Notes: generated from the sequence alone by a model not told the origin. A stretch of DNA of 64,000 nucleotides from an uncultured Eubacteriales bacterium (GCA_948933715.1 CAQZPH010000002.1:1-64000), one strand, 5' to 3'; numbered from the stretch's first letter, positions 44,762 to 55,347 are shown. A program made the numbers and translations.

Positions 44762-45014
44762 ATCTACTTTTGATGATATGATTAAAAAGTTTTTATTAAA
44801 ATGTATAAAATTTTATCAAGAAAAAAGCTCACCGGCAAGGCCTCCTGTTTGTAGGTTTTATCCGACTTGTTCTGAGTATGCAAAAATGGCAATTGAAATC
44901 CATGGTGCAGCAAAAGGCGGGCTATTAACTTTATATAGGATACTTAGATGCAATCCGCTATGTAAGGGGGGATTTGACCCAGTCCCGGAAAAAAAGAGAA
45001 AAAATAGTTTTTAG
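44754..45014 (+). CDS. yidD: Membrane protein insertion efficiency factor YidD
   Basis: An 86-residue Yid[41 protein letters not shown] and [13 protein letters not shown] are invariant family features. GTG start at 44754 with GGGAAGGA, overlapping rnpA by eight bases. It helps YidC-dependent membrane insertion and sits between rnpA and yidC as usual. Confidence 0.95.
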   Translation: MGKSTFDDMIKKFLLKCIKFYQEKSSPARPPVCRFYPTCSEYAKMAIEIHGAAKGGLLTLYRILRCNPLCKGGFDPVPEKKRKNSF

Positions 45015-45032
45015 AAAAGGACGTTTTATTAT

Positions 45033-46028
45033 ATGAATTTTTTTTATACACTAAGTAATGCGGTGGGAACTGCGCTAGGCTTTGTGCTGTGGTTCTTCTT
45101 TGACCTATTTGATAGCTTTGTGCCAGCTGCATTTATTTTTGTGATAATATTAAACGCCGTTTCTTTTCCGTTTGAAATAAAATCACGAAAAGCCATGGCT
45201 AAGAATGTTAAAATTAGCCAGAAGACTCAGGAGCTACAAAAAAAATATGCAAATGATAGGCAGAAGTTAAATGAAGAAATGGCAAAGCTCTATGAAAAAG
45301 AAGGGATAAATCCTCTTGGGGGTTGCTTGCCGCAGCTTTTACCAGCGATAATTTTCACAGGAGTTTATGGAGCAATTGTAAGACCGCTTACAAACTTGTT
45401 CCACGTTTCAGCAGAAGCGTTAAATTCTTCTTTAGAAGTTTTAAATTCGCTTCCCGGTCTTAACGGCACTTTTAATTCAGCCTACTCTCAGCTTGAGATT
45501 ATAAAAATTTTCCCGCAAGTTAGCGATAAATTAACAATGTTTACTCCGGAGCAAATTAGTGATATTCTAGATTTTAATAAAGGATTTAATTTTTTAGGAT
45601 TAGACCTTTTTGCAATTCCTATAGCTAGTTCATTTACATCGTTTGCATGGATTTGGCCAGTTTTATCAGCGTTTACTATGCTAATTTCAACTCTTATCAT
45701 GCAAAAAATGAACGATGCTCCGCAACAAGCGCCAGGCTGTGCTAAGTTTATGCCGTATGCACTACCGCTAGTGTTTGTGGGAATAACACTATATGCACCC
45801 GCAGCTCTGGGAGCATATTATACGATTCTTAATTTAATTTCAATTGTTCAAGTAATTATTATGGCAAAATTTTATGGTCCAAAAGCAATCGAAGCAAGAG
45901 AAGAAGCGGCCAGAATCGCTCGCCTTGAATTAAATGAAGCAAACGAAGTAAAAATAAATAGTCCAAGAAAAGTTTCAATTGATAGTGTAAATAATCGAAC
46001 CAATAATAAGAAAAACAATAAAAAATAA
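45033..46028 (+). CDS. yidC: Membrane protein insertase YidC
   Basis: A 331-residue YidC/Oxa1 protein of the Gram-positive type, without the large periplasmic domain. LNAVSFPFEIKSRKAMAKNV, LQKKYANDRQKLNEEMAKLY and EKEGINPLGGCLPQLLPAII are signatures of the first cytoplasmic loop and core helices. There is no lipobox cysteine at the N-terminus, unlike SpoIIIJ of Bacillus. A basic tail (NNRTNNKKNNKK) is likely to contact the ribosome. Confidence 0.94.
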   Translation: MNFFYTLSNAVGTALGFVLWFFFDLFDSFVPAAFIFVIILNAVSFPFEIKSRKAMAKNVKISQKTQELQKKYANDRQKLNEEMAKLYEKEGINPLGGCLPQLLPAIIFTGVYGAIVRPLTNLFHVSAEALNSSLEVLNSLPGLNGTFNSAYSQLEIIKIFPQVSDKLTMFTPEQISDILDFNKGFNFLGLDLFAIPIASSFTSFAWIWPVLSAFTMLISTLIMQKMNDAPQQAPGCAKFMPYALPLVFVGITLYAPAALGAYYTILNLISIVQVIIMAKFYGPKAIEAREEAARIARLELNEANEVKINSPRKVSIDSVNNRTNNKKNNKK

Positions 46029-46079
46029 CGATTCATCTTTTTATTTTAACAAATGATTGACTTATGGAGGTGCACAATT

Positions 46080-46814
46080 TTGGTAAAAGAAGCTATTGGA
46101 ACAGGTGAAACAGTTGGGTTAGCGCAACAAAATGCATGTGAGGTTTTAGGAGTATCTGAGCAAGATGTGACATTTGAGGTTATTCAAATGCCGTCCCGAA
46201 AAACGCTTGGTCTTTTTGGAGGTAAGTCTGCAAAAGTTAGAGCAAGATTTGAAGTTTCTCCAGCGAAAATTGCTGCAGAATACTTATCAGATATCCTTAA
46301 AGCTTATGGACTAAAAGATTTCGTTGTAGATATTGAAGAACATGACGATGGAGCTAGTTTGCATGTTACCGGCGAGAATGCTAAAATTGCCATAGGTAGA
46401 AGAGGAGATACTTTGGATGCGATTCAATATCTTGTGGGTCTTGTTGCCAATGATGTTAGCGATTCATATTATAGGTTAACAATAAACATTGGTGACTATA
46501 GAGAAAGACGTGCGAAAGTTTTAGAATCGCTTGGGAAAAAGCTTGCTTTTAAGGTGCTTCGGACAGGGAAACCAATTATTCTTGAACCAATGACTCCTTA
46601 TGAACGAAAGGTTATTCATTTGGCTATAGAGAAAATCGATGGAGTAAAGTCATGGTCAGAAGGTGAAGGAATAAGCAGGCATCTCATAGTTGAGTTGTCA
46701 GATGATGCTCCACGAAAACAAACCTTTAAAACTTATGGAAATATAGATCATAGAAAGTTATACGAAAATATGCACGTGCCACTTTATGAAAAAGTTGAAA
46801 GTAATACTTTATAG
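46080..46814 (+). CDS. jag: RNA-binding protein Jag (KhpB)
   Basis: A 244-residue Jag/KhpB with Jag_N (VKEAIGTGETVGLAQQNACE), KH (GRRGDTLDAIQYLVGLVAND) and R3H (TPYERKVIHLAIEKIDGV) domains. TTG start at 46080, GGAGG nine bases upstream; the ATG 27 bases earlier would start within the preceding UTR. KhpB is linked to RNA metabolism and cell-envelope control. It follows yidC as usual. Confidence 0.93.
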   Translation: MVKEAIGTGETVGLAQQNACEVLGVSEQDVTFEVIQMPSRKTLGLFGGKSAKVRARFEVSPAKIAAEYLSDILKAYGLKDFVVDIEEHDDGASLHVTGENAKIAIGRRGDTLDAIQYLVGLVANDVSDSYYRLTINIGDYRERRAKVLESLGKKLAFKVLRTGKPIILEPMTPYERKVIHLAIEKIDGVKSWSEGEGISRHLIVELSDDAPRKQTFKTYGNIDHRKLYENMHVPLYEKVESNTL

Positions 46815-46822
46815 TTCTTTCA

Positions 46823-46855
46823 AAAAAGGTGATTCAAGAAAGAATCACCTTTTTG
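46823..46855 (+). terminator. Terminator after jag
   Basis: AAAAAGGTGATTC / GAATCACCTTTTT, 13 bp, six-base loop, with T-rich stem end. Read-through into mnmE may still occur. Confidence 0.8.
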
Positions 46856-46861
46856 TTTATA

Positions 46862-46925
46862 AGGCGTATAAACGGGGAGCGGCGAGTGTATTCACGCGAT
46901 ATAGTGTGGATACGCCGCCGCCCGG
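46862..46925. other. GC-rich interleaved inverted repeats before mnmE
   Basis: A locally GC-rich block between the jag terminator and mnmE. GGCGTAT (46862) can pair with ATACGCC (~46911-46917), and GCGGCG (~46879) with CGCCGC just after it, so the two stems interleave or exclude each other, as in a pseudoknot or switch. Base composition differs sharply from both neighbours. Identity unknown. Confidence 0.45.
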
Positions 46926-46983
46926 ACAAAAAGAAAAAGGAAATAAGATTAGGGAAGATAACTATAATTAGAAAGGATAAAAA

Positions 46984-48354
46984 ATGAACATAGATACAAT
47001 AGCAGCAATAGCGACTGCACAGGGCCAAGGCGGAATAGGTGTTATACGTGTATCGGGCAAAGATTCTATTGATATTGTTGATAAGATTTTTAAATCTGTA
47101 TCGGGTAAAAAATTAAAGGATACCCAAGGATACAACGCAAGATTTGGGAAGATATATGATGAAAAAAATGAAGAAATAGACGAAGTTATCGTTCTTTTAT
47201 ATAGAGCTCCACACAGTTATACAGGAGAAAACGTAGTAGAGATATCATGTCACGGAGGTCTTTATATAACAAAGCGAATTTTAAGACTAGTTTTCGATAT
47301 GGGTGCAAGACCCGCAGAACCCGGTGAATTTACAAAGCGAGCATTTTTAAACGGAAAAATGGATTTAATTAAAGCTGAATCAGTAATGAAACTGATTGGT
47401 GCCACAGGAAAAGGTGCAGCTAAAGCAGCATTGGCAGTTCACGAAGGAGCAATAAGCAAGAAAATCACAAAGGTAAAGGACGGTCTTGTTAATTTAGCAG
47501 CGCATTTATCGGTTTGGGCAGATTACCCGGAGGATGATATCCCTGAGGTTGAGTTTAGTTCTTTAAAAGAAAAAATGTTAGACGCTTACAAGATACTAAA
47601 TGAATTAGCGGAAAATTATGATGCCGGAAAAGTAATCACAAATGGGATTGATACAGCAATTATTGGAGCTCCTAATGTAGGTAAATCGACACTAATGAAT
47701 ATGTTACATGGATCGGACAAAAGTATTGTTACAGATATTCCCGGAACAACTAGAGATATCGTTGAAGGAACGGTTGTTTTAGGTGATATTTCTCTTCACG
47801 TTTCAGATACAGCAGGGATCCATACAACAGAAGATCCAGTTGAATCAATTGGCGTAAATAAAGCAAAATCAAAGTTAAGCTCCTCAGAACTAGTTTTATT
47901 AGTATTTGATGGGTCCAAAGAATTAACAGATAATGATAAAGAGCTAATTAATTCTGTATCGGGGAGTAATATATTAGCAGTTATAAATAAATCTGATTTA
48001 CCTAAAAAGATAGACCTTGAATATATTAAAAGGTTTATAAAAAATATAGTTGAGATTTCTGCAAAGAATAGAACTGGTCTCGATGTTCTTGAAAACAGTA
48101 TTCTAAAAATAGTGGGAGCCGGAAATATAAATCCATCCGAAGGTATTTTAGCTACAGAACGACAATATAAAACAGTGAAAAGTGCAATTAAATGTATTAA
48201 AGAAGCAATAGATACTTTATCTTCAGGGTTAACTCTTGATGCAGTTACTGTTTCGTTAGAGGGTGCAGTTGATGAGTTACTCACTTTAACTGGTGAAAAA
48301 GCAACTACGGTTGTTGTGGATGAGATCTTTTCAAAGTTTTGCGTTGGAAAATAA
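46984..48354 (+). CDS. mnmE: tRNA uridine-5-carboxymethylaminomethyl(34) synthesis GTPase MnmE
   Basis: A 456-residue MnmE. N-terminal tetrahydrofolate-binding domain (TIAAIATAQGQGGIGVIRVS), G domain inserted in a helical domain with IGAPNVGKSTLMNML, TDIPGTTRDIVEG, DTAGIHT and INKSD, and the C-terminal FCVGK with its essential Cys. It works with MnmG to modify the wobble uridine of several tRNAs. Usual length. Confidence 0.97.
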   Translation: MNIDTIAAIATAQGQGGIGVIRVSGKDSIDIVDKIFKSVSGKKLKDTQGYNARFGKIYDEKNEEIDEVIVLLYRAPHSYTGENVVEISCHGGLYITKRILRLVFDMGARPAEPGEFTKRAFLNGKMDLIKAESVMKLIGATGKGAAKAALAVHEGAISKKITKVKDGLVNLAAHLSVWADYPEDDIPEVEFSSLKEKMLDAYKILNELAENYDAGKVITNGIDTAIIGAPNVGKSTLMNMLHGSDKSIVTDIPGTTRDIVEGTVVLGDISLHVSDTAGIHTTEDPVESIGVNKAKSKLSSSELVLLVFDGSKELTDNDKELINSVSGSNILAVINKSDLPKKIDLEYIKRFIKNIVEISAKNRTGLDVLENSILKIVGAGNINPSEGILATERQYKTVKSAIKCIKEAIDTLSSGLTLDAVTVSLEGAVDELLTLTGEKATTVVVDEIFSKFCVGK

Positions 48355-48432
48355 AAAATACACACTAGCTCAAATAGGCGATTTGGTTTGAGCGTGGGTC
48401 GAAATGCGATTAAATAAAAAGAAGGGTTTAAA

Positions 48433-50322
48433 TTGAAATATTATGCAGGAGAATATGAAGTATCAGTGATAGGTGCTGGTCACGCAGGAATAGAAGCTGC
48501 ATTAGCTGCAGCAAGGTTAGGATGTAAAACTGCGGTGTTTACTATAAACATGGATGCAGTTGGGAATTGTCCGTGTAATCCGTCGATCGGGGGGACTGCA
48601 AAGGGTCACCTTGTTAGAGAAATAGATGCACTTGGCGGCGAAATGGGAAAAACCGCCGATGAATGTTTTTTACAAAGTAGAATGCTCAATAAGGGAAAAG
48701 GCCCAGCTGTACATTCACTAAGAGTGCAAATAGATAGAGAAAAATATAAAAGCACTATGAAATATAAGCTTGAAAAACAACATAATTTAGATTTAAGGCA
48801 AGCAGAAATAGTTGCTGTATCTAAAACAGATGATGGTATTTGGGAACTAAGAAGTAGAATGAATGCTATTTACAGAACTAAAACTGTAATCATTGCCACA
48901 GGAACATATCTCAGCAGCAAAATATACGTTGGGGAAGTTTCTTTTGAAAGCGGGCCTGATGGTATTTTTCCCGCATCTTTTTTGGGAGAATCTTTAAAAG
49001 AATTAGGACTGCGTCTTAGAAGGTTTAAAACAGGAACTCCAGCGCGTGTTTTAAAGTCGACAATAGATTTTTCTCAGCTAGAAGTACAAAAGGGTGACGA
49101 TAGTATCGTACCTTTTTCAAGAATGACAAAAGACATTGGCAAAAATCAAGTTGTATGTCATATTGGCTACACAAATGAAAAAACAAAAGAGATAATCATA
49201 AAAAATATTGATAGGTCGCCGCTATATGCAGGTAAGATAGAGGGAAAAGGACCGAGATATTGCCCGAGCATTGAAGATAAAATAGTGAGGTTTAAAGATA
49301 AAGAAAGACATCAATTTTTTGTAGAGCCTTGTGGCTTAAACACTGATGAGATGTACATTCAGGGGTTGTCGTCTTCGTTACCGGAAGATGTTCAGATTCA
49401 ATTTTACCACACTTTACCAGGATTTGGAAATGCGCTGATTATGAGGCCAGCTTATGCAATTGAATATGATTGCGTGGACCCTTTGCAAATGAATTCCACT
49501 TTAGAATTTTCTGAGTTTCCAGGTTTATATGGTGCTGGCCAATTTAACGGTAGTTCAGGCTACGAGGAGGCTGCAGCTCAAGGGTTAGTTGCTGGAATTA
49601 ATGCTGCGTTAAAAGTTAAGGGTGAGTTACCAATGAAGCTTGATCGGTCAACTTCGTATATTGGAACTTTGATTGACGATTTGGTTACCAAGGGGGTTAG
49701 CGATCCATACAGAATGATGACATCTCGTTCGGAATATAGGCTGGTGCTGCGCCAAGATAATGCCGACGAAAGGTTAACTCCAATTGGTAGGCGAGTTGGA
49801 CTTATATCAGATGATGCTTGGGAAAAATTTAAAATAAGAGAAAACGCAAAAAAAGAAGAATTAAGGCGGATCAGGGAGCTAGTGATATCGCCATCTGCCG
49901 AGGTAAATGATATAATTGTTTCACGTGAAACATCGCCGATTGTTTCTGGAATTAGAATGATAGATCTTCTTAAGAGACCTCAAATTACATATGAGTGCTT
50001 AGCACCGATTGATAAGACCCGGCCAGACCTAGATCCAACTGTTTTTGAGCAGGTGGAAGTGGAACTAAAATACGAGGGATATATAAAAAAACAGTTAGCG
50101 CAAATTGAAGAAATGAAACGACTTGAAGTGAAAAAGTTGCCAGTTGATGTTGATTATTCTCAGATTATTGGGCTAAGACTGGAAGCAATAGAAAAGTTGA
50201 ATTTAGTTAAACCCGAGAATATCGGACAGGCTTCCCGGATTTCAGGGGTTAGTCCTGCTGATATTTCTGTTCTTTTAATATGGTTAGCCCGGCAGTCGCG
50301 AAAGGAAGAAGTGAATGGATAA
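48433..50322 (+). CDS. mnmG: tRNA uridine-5-carboxymethylaminomethyl(34) synthesis enzyme MnmG
   Basis: A 629-residue FAD enzyme. VIGAGHAGIEAALAAARLG is the dinucleotide fold, then NCPCNPSIGGTAKGHLVREI, GLYGAGQFNGSSGYEEAAAQ and SRSEYRLVLRQDNADERLT. TTG start at 48433. Its codons for IVSRETS contain a perfect parS site (49917-49932). It overlaps rsmG by eight bases. The protein works with MnmE and should be full length and functional. Confidence 0.96.
   Translation: MKYYAGEYEVSVIGAGHAGIEAALAAARLGCKTAVFTINMDAVGNCPCNPSIGGTAKGHLVREIDALGGEMGKTADECFLQSRMLNKGKGPAVHSLRVQIDREKYKSTMKYKLEKQHNLDLRQAEIVAVSKTDDGIWELRSRMNAIYRTKTVIIATGTYLSSKIYVGEVSFESGPDGIFPASFLGESLKELGLRLRRFKTGTPARVLKSTIDFSQLEVQKGDDSIVPFSRMTKDIGKNQVVCHIGYTNEKTKEIIIKNIDRSPLYAGKIEGKGPRYCPSIEDKIVRFKDKERHQFFVEPCGLNTDEMYIQGLSSSLPEDVQIQFYHTLPGFGNALIMRPAYAIEYDCVDPLQMNSTLEFSEFPGLYGAGQFNGSSGYEEAAAQGLVAGINAALKVKGELPMKLDRSTSYIGTLIDDLVTKGVSDPYRMMTSRSEYRLVLRQDNADERLTPIGRRVGLISDDAWEKFKIRENAKKEELRRIRELVISPSAEVNDIIVSRETSPIVSGIRMIDLLKRPQITYECLAPIDKTRPDLDPTVFEQVEVELKYEGYIKKQLAQIEEMKRLEVKKLPVDVDYSQIIGLRLEAIEKLNLVKPENIGQASRISGVSPADISVLLIWLARQSRKEEVNG
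49917..49932. promoter_or_regulatory. parS site inside mnmG
   Basis: TGTTTCACGTGAAACA, a perfect 16-bp palindrome and parS core, read in frame as part of the MnmG sequence. It is about 2.1 kb from the two intergenic parS copies and 2.3 kb before parA. Confidence 0.9.
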
Positions 50323-51028
50323 TTTCTCTAATATAATAAAAACTGTACTAGAAGATAGTAAATTTACTTTTACAGATGCAATGATGGACCAATTTGTAAA
50401 GTATGCAGAACAGTTAGTGCAGTGGAACAGCAAGATTAACTTAACCGCGATAACAGATCCAAAAGAGATTGCCATAAAACATTTTATAGATAGCTTGTCG
50501 GTTTTGGATGCCTTTGAGATTCCGCGTGGCGCAAAGGTGATCGATGTTGGAACCGGTGCCGGATTTCCGGGAGTTCCTTTAAAAATAGTTCGCCCGGATA
50601 TAAAGTTGACGCTATTAGATAGTTTAAATAAAAGATTGATTTTCCTTGAAGAATTGATGTCAAAACTTAATTTACAGGCAGAGTTAATCCATTCAAGAGC
50701 AGAAGATGCTGCAAGAATGCAGATTTTGCGAGAAAGTTATAATGTGGCTGTCTCTCGTGCTGTAGCGCCTCTTAATGTGCTTTTAGAACTTTGCATTCCA
50801 TTTGTTAGCGCTCACGGTGTATTTATTGCAATGAAAGGAAGCAATGCAAATGCGGAATTAGAAAACTCTAAAAACGCTATGGAATGCTTAAAAGCTGAAG
50901 TTGTTGATATTAAAGTTTCTAGTTTGATAGATAAAAACGATAGAAATATTATTATTTTTAAGAAATATTCAGAACTTTCAAACATTTATCCCCGACATAG
51001 CTCAAAAATATCAAAAAAACCGCTATAG
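50315..51028 (+). CDS. rsmG: 16S rRNA (guanine-N7)-methyltransferase RsmG
   Basis: A 237-residue methyltransferase (GidB) that makes m7G527 in 16S rRNA. KVIDVGTGAGFPGVPLKIVR is the SAM site, with LNLTA and INLTAITDPKEIAIKHFIDS before it. It overlaps mnmG by eight bases, the usual order. Confidence 0.96.
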   Translation: MDNFSNIIKTVLEDSKFTFTDAMMDQFVKYAEQLVQWNSKINLTAITDPKEIAIKHFIDSLSVLDAFEIPRGAKVIDVGTGAGFPGVPLKIVRPDIKLTLLDSLNKRLIFLEELMSKLNLQAELIHSRAEDAARMQILRESYNVAVSRAVAPLNVLLELCIPFVSAHGVFIAMKGSNANAELENSKNAMECLKAEVVDIKVSSLIDKNDRNIIIFKKYSELSNIYPRHSSKISKKPL

Positions 51029-51138
51029 TTTTGTGTTTACAACATAAAAAAACGTTTTTTCTCCTACATAAAAGGTTAATAATTTCTAATTTACTATGTT
51101 ATTATCTTCTTGAAGATGGATATGTAGGAGGGATGATA

Positions 51139-51960
51139 TTGATTTTCGTTCAAAATTCGGACAAGGTAAGAAGTATTCCGGTTATTCAAATTGAACCAAA
51201 TCGTTCTCAACCACGAACGAGGTTTTCAAAAGAAGAATTAGCTGGGCTTTCTGAAAGCATCAAGGAAAATGGCATTTTACAGCCACTTACCGTGCGAAAA
51301 GTTTTTGCTTCTAAGTTTGAACTGATTGCAGGAGAAAGACGACTTAGAGCAGCAATAATGGCTGGATTTAAAACAGTGCCGTGTTTGATTGTTGACTGCG
51401 ATGAAACACAGTCTGCGGTGTTTGCCTTGTTAGAAAATTTACAGCGTTCTGATTTAGGACCTTTTGAAGAAGCCGAAGGGATTCAAAGGCTGATTCAAGG
51501 TTGCGGAATAACACAGGAGGTGGCAGCACAAAAATTAGGTAAAAAACAATCAACTATTGCAAATAAACTACGTTTATTAAAGCTTAGTAAAGAAGAAAGA
51601 CAAAGAATAACAGAGGCAAATTTAACAGAACGGCATGCAAGAGCACTTTTAAAGCTAGAAAACAAAGAGCAAAGGGAGATTGCTCTAAGTAGGATAATTT
51701 TAAAAGGTCTTAACGTGCAGAAATCAGAGATCTTAATTGATTCGATGATTGCTGAAAATACCTCAAAAAACACGAATGCACATAGAAAGATCATAATTAA
51801 AGACATTAGAATATTTATGAATACTATAAACAAAGCGATAGACACTATGAAACTTTCAGGTATAGATGCTCAAAGATCTCAGAGGGAGACTGAGGACTAT
51901 ATAGAATATATGGTTAGGATTCCAAAAGCTACCATGGTAAAAGCAGTGGAGTCGGCCTGA
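51139..51960 (+). CDS. noc: Noc/ParB-family nucleoid occlusion-like protein
   Basis: A 273-residue ParB-family protein. IPVIQIEPNRSQPRTRFSKE starts the ParB N-terminal (CTPase) domain, with LIAGERRLRAAIMAGF; the helix-turn-helix is GITQEVAAQKLGKKQSTIAN. I start at the TTG at 51139, seven bases after AGGAGG; the ATG two codons upstream is too near it. A position between rsmG and parA and a second ParB downstream point to Noc. An amphipathic N-terminal helix (ILIFVQNSDKV) may anchor it to the membrane, as in Noc. No Noc-binding site was seen in the window, so the split from ParB is by synteny. Confidence 0.88.
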   Translation: MIFVQNSDKVRSIPVIQIEPNRSQPRTRFSKEELAGLSESIKENGILQPLTVRKVFASKFELIAGERRLRAAIMAGFKTVPCLIVDCDETQSAVFALLENLQRSDLGPFEEAEGIQRLIQGCGITQEVAAQKLGKKQSTIANKLRLLKLSKEERQRITEANLTERHARALLKLENKEQREIALSRIILKGLNVQKSEILIDSMIAENTSKNTNAHRKIIIKDIRIFMNTINKAIDTMKLSGIDAQRSQRETEDYIEYMVRIPKATMVKAVESA

Positions 51961-52006
51961 TTTGAGATTAAAAATAGTATATTTCTAGTGCATTTTTTAC
52001 TTTATT

Positions 52007-52036
52007 ATCAAAATGTTTCACGTGAAACATTTTGAT
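52007..52036. promoter_or_regulatory. parS site in a 30-bp palindrome
   Basis: parS core TGTTTCACGTGAAACA at 52014-52029 sits in a perfect 30-bp palindrome (ATCAAAATG... / ...CATTTTGAT), followed by TTTTTTT. It therefore also has the form of a rho-independent terminator for noc. Confidence 0.92.
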
Positions 52037-52110
52037 TTTTTTTTGCACTTTTACTTATAAATACTGTTCTTTAGTTTAAAATGTATTTTATATGAGATTT
52101 ATCCTTGTTA

Positions 52111-52142
52111 AGCTAAAATGTTTCACGTGAAACATTTTAGCT
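52111..52142. promoter_or_regulatory. parS site in a 32-bp palindrome
   Basis: parS core at 52119-52134 in a perfect 32-bp palindrome (AGCTAAAATG... / ...CATTTTAGCT), then TTTTTATATTTT. It lies exactly 105 bp (about ten helical turns) from the previous copy. Flanking arms differ between the two, so the outer palindrome is not simply duplicated. Confidence 0.92.
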
Positions 52143-52266
52143 TTTTATATTTTAAGGTCCCTAACTTATCCTCATATTTTGTGGTAAAACACTTTGATAA
52201 TTATCGTCATATTTTGTTGCTTTTTTATTATAATGTGGTATAATTTATGTAGAAAGGGGGAGTACC

Positions 52267-53049
52267 ATGGAAAAAATAATTGCAATTACAAATCAAAAGG
52301 GAGGCGTGGGAAAAACAACTACGGCAATAAACTTAGCAGCATCCTTCGGTAAGTTAGGAAAAAGAACTTTGCTAATCGATATGGACCCTCAGGGGAATAC
52401 GACAAGTGGTTTAGGGATTGATAAAAGGAAATTAACATCCTCTGTATACGATGTGTTGTTAAATATTGACAAGATTAACCAAGCCATTGTAAGTACGAAA
52501 TTTGATAACCTACACATTTTGCCCTCTAATATGGCTTTAGCTGGCGCCGAGATAGAGTTGGCAGGGTTAGAAAATAGGGAATCAAAATTGAGTCAGGCTG
52601 TAAACTTAATTAAACATCAATATGATTATATTTTTGTAGATTGCCCGCCATCGCTGGGGCTAGTGACAACGAATGCGCTATGTTTGAGTGATTCAGTTAT
52701 TGTTCCTATACAATGTGAGTTCTATGCTTTAGAAGGATTGTCTCAATTGATGAGCACAGTTAGACGGATAAAAAGAACTTATAACCCCAGATTAGATGTA
52801 GAAGGAGTTCTTTTAACTATGGTTGATGGCCGGTTAAGATTGACTCAACAGGTTTCGCAAGAAATAAAAAAATATTTTTCAGATAAAGTCTTTGAAACAG
52901 TTATACCACGGACGGTTAAGCTTTCTGAATCGCCAGGTTTTGGTGTTCCTGTTATCTATTATGATAGATACAATAAAGGCGCACGGGCTTATCTAACTTT
53001 AGCTGAAGACATTTTAAAAAATCATGGAAGAGAGAGTGAGGCTAAGTGA
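52267..53049 (+). CDS. parA: Chromosome partitioning ATPase ParA (Soj)
   Basis: A 260-residue Walker-type ATPase. Deviant Walker A NQKGGVGKTTTAINLA, LLIDMDPQGNTTSG and FVDCPPSLGLVTTNAL are present. It moves ParB-parS complexes and controls DnaA in relatives. GGGGGAG before the ATG. A weak promoter (TTGCTT, 16 bases, TATAAT at 52239-52244) is upstream. It overlaps parB by four bases. Confidence 0.96.
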   Translation: MEKIIAITNQKGGVGKTTTAINLAASFGKLGKRTLLIDMDPQGNTTSGLGIDKRKLTSSVYDVLLNIDKINQAIVSTKFDNLHILPSNMALAGAEIELAGLENRESKLSQAVNLIKHQYDYIFVDCPPSLGLVTTNALCLSDSVIVPIQCEFYALEGLSQLMSTVRRIKRTYNPRLDVEGVLLTMVDGRLRLTQQVSQEIKKYFSDKVFETVIPRTVKLSESPGFGVPVIYYDRYNKGARAYLTLAEDILKNHGRESEAK

Positions 53050-53921
53050 TATCGACAAAAAAAGGTGGACTTGGAAAAGGCTTAGATGCTATATTTGTAG
53101 AGAATGATATGGAAAATAAAAATGCTGTCACACTAAAAATTTCAGAAATAGAACCAAATAGAGGTCAACCAAGAACAGATTTTGATGAGGAAGCTTTAGC
53201 CGAACTAGCCGATTCAATCGCTCAGCATGGTGTTTTGCAGCCACTTCTTGTAAGACCTGTATCCGGGGACAGCTATCAAATAGTTGCCGGTGAACGTCGT
53301 TGGAGAGCTTCTAGAATGGCAGGATTAACGGAAGTTCCCGTAATTATTAAAGAGCTCACAGATAGCGAAGTTATGGAAATTGCTTTGATAGAAAATCTGC
53401 AACGTGAAGATTTGTCACCAATAGAAGAAGCTTTTGGTTATAAATCCTTGATGGATACATATAGTTTAACTCAAGACGAAGTGGCTAAAACTGTTGGTAA
53501 ATCACGATCTGCGGTAGCAAATGCCATTCGACTATTAAGTTTGCCCAAAAGCATCATCGACATGATTTCAGATGGAAGGCTAAGTTCCGGCCACGCAAGG
53601 CCGCTATTAACTTTGCAAACACTTGAGGATATGGAAAAAATTGCCAATTTAGCAATTGACAGAATGCTCTCTGTTAGAGAAGTTGAAAAAATATGTAAAA
53701 CCCTTGTGGAGAATGGATCTTTAAATAAAAGAAAAATTAGAAGTTTGAAAAAAAGAAATCCGTTCTTTGATGAAGTTGAAATTTCTTTAAAAGAAGCTTT
53801 AGGCAGAAGAGTAAAAGTTAAAGATAAGCCTAATAAAAATAAAGGAATTTTAGAAATAGAATTTTATAACAATGAAGATCTAGCAGGCATTGCAAGATGC
53901 CTTGGAGAAAGGGTCATTTAA
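53046..53921 (+). CDS. parB: Chromosome partitioning protein ParB (Spo0J)
   Basis: A 291-residue ParB. It begins GLGKGLDAIF, then SEIEPNRGQPRTDFDEEALA, IVAGERRWRASRMAGLTEVP (CTP-binding region), IENLQREDLSPIEEA, and the helix-turn-helix TQDEVAKTVGKSRSAVANAI that reads parS. The C-terminal dimerisation domain is present. GTG start at 53046, overlapping parA. Should load on the three parS sites nearby. Confidence 0.95.
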   Translation: MISTKKGGLGKGLDAIFVENDMENKNAVTLKISEIEPNRGQPRTDFDEEALAELADSIAQHGVLQPLLVRPVSGDSYQIVAGERRWRASRMAGLTEVPVIIKELTDSEVMEIALIENLQREDLSPIEEAFGYKSLMDTYSLTQDEVAKTVGKSRSAVANAIRLLSLPKSIIDMISDGRLSSGHARPLLTLQTLEDMEKIANLAIDRMLSVREVEKICKTLVENGSLNKRKIRSLKKRNPFFDEVEISLKEALGRRVKVKDKPNKNKGILEIEFYNNEDLAGIARCLGERVI

Positions 53922-55211
<1,290 letters not shown>

Positions 55212-55310
55212 TTTTTCAACATAATAAGAAGTATTTGTGGAAAAACTAAAAAGGGGATTAAATTATATCTCCACTATATTTTAGGTACGTTCACCCATTT
55301 AACTCCAGTT

Positions 55311-55341
55311 AAAAAAGGCAAGCTTAAAGCTTGCCTTTTTT
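55311..55341. terminator. Bidirectional terminator between serS and DUF3048 gene
   Basis: AAAAAAGGCAAGCTT / AAGCTTGCCTTTTTT-type inverted repeat between convergent genes. Confidence 0.85.
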
Positions 55342-55347
55342 ATTATT

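Noticed and set aside
47796..48365. Minus-strand open frame of 189 codons opposite the end of mnmE
   Set aside because: Antisense shadow of the conserved MnmE G domain and C-terminus; Ser/Thr-rich and domain-free.
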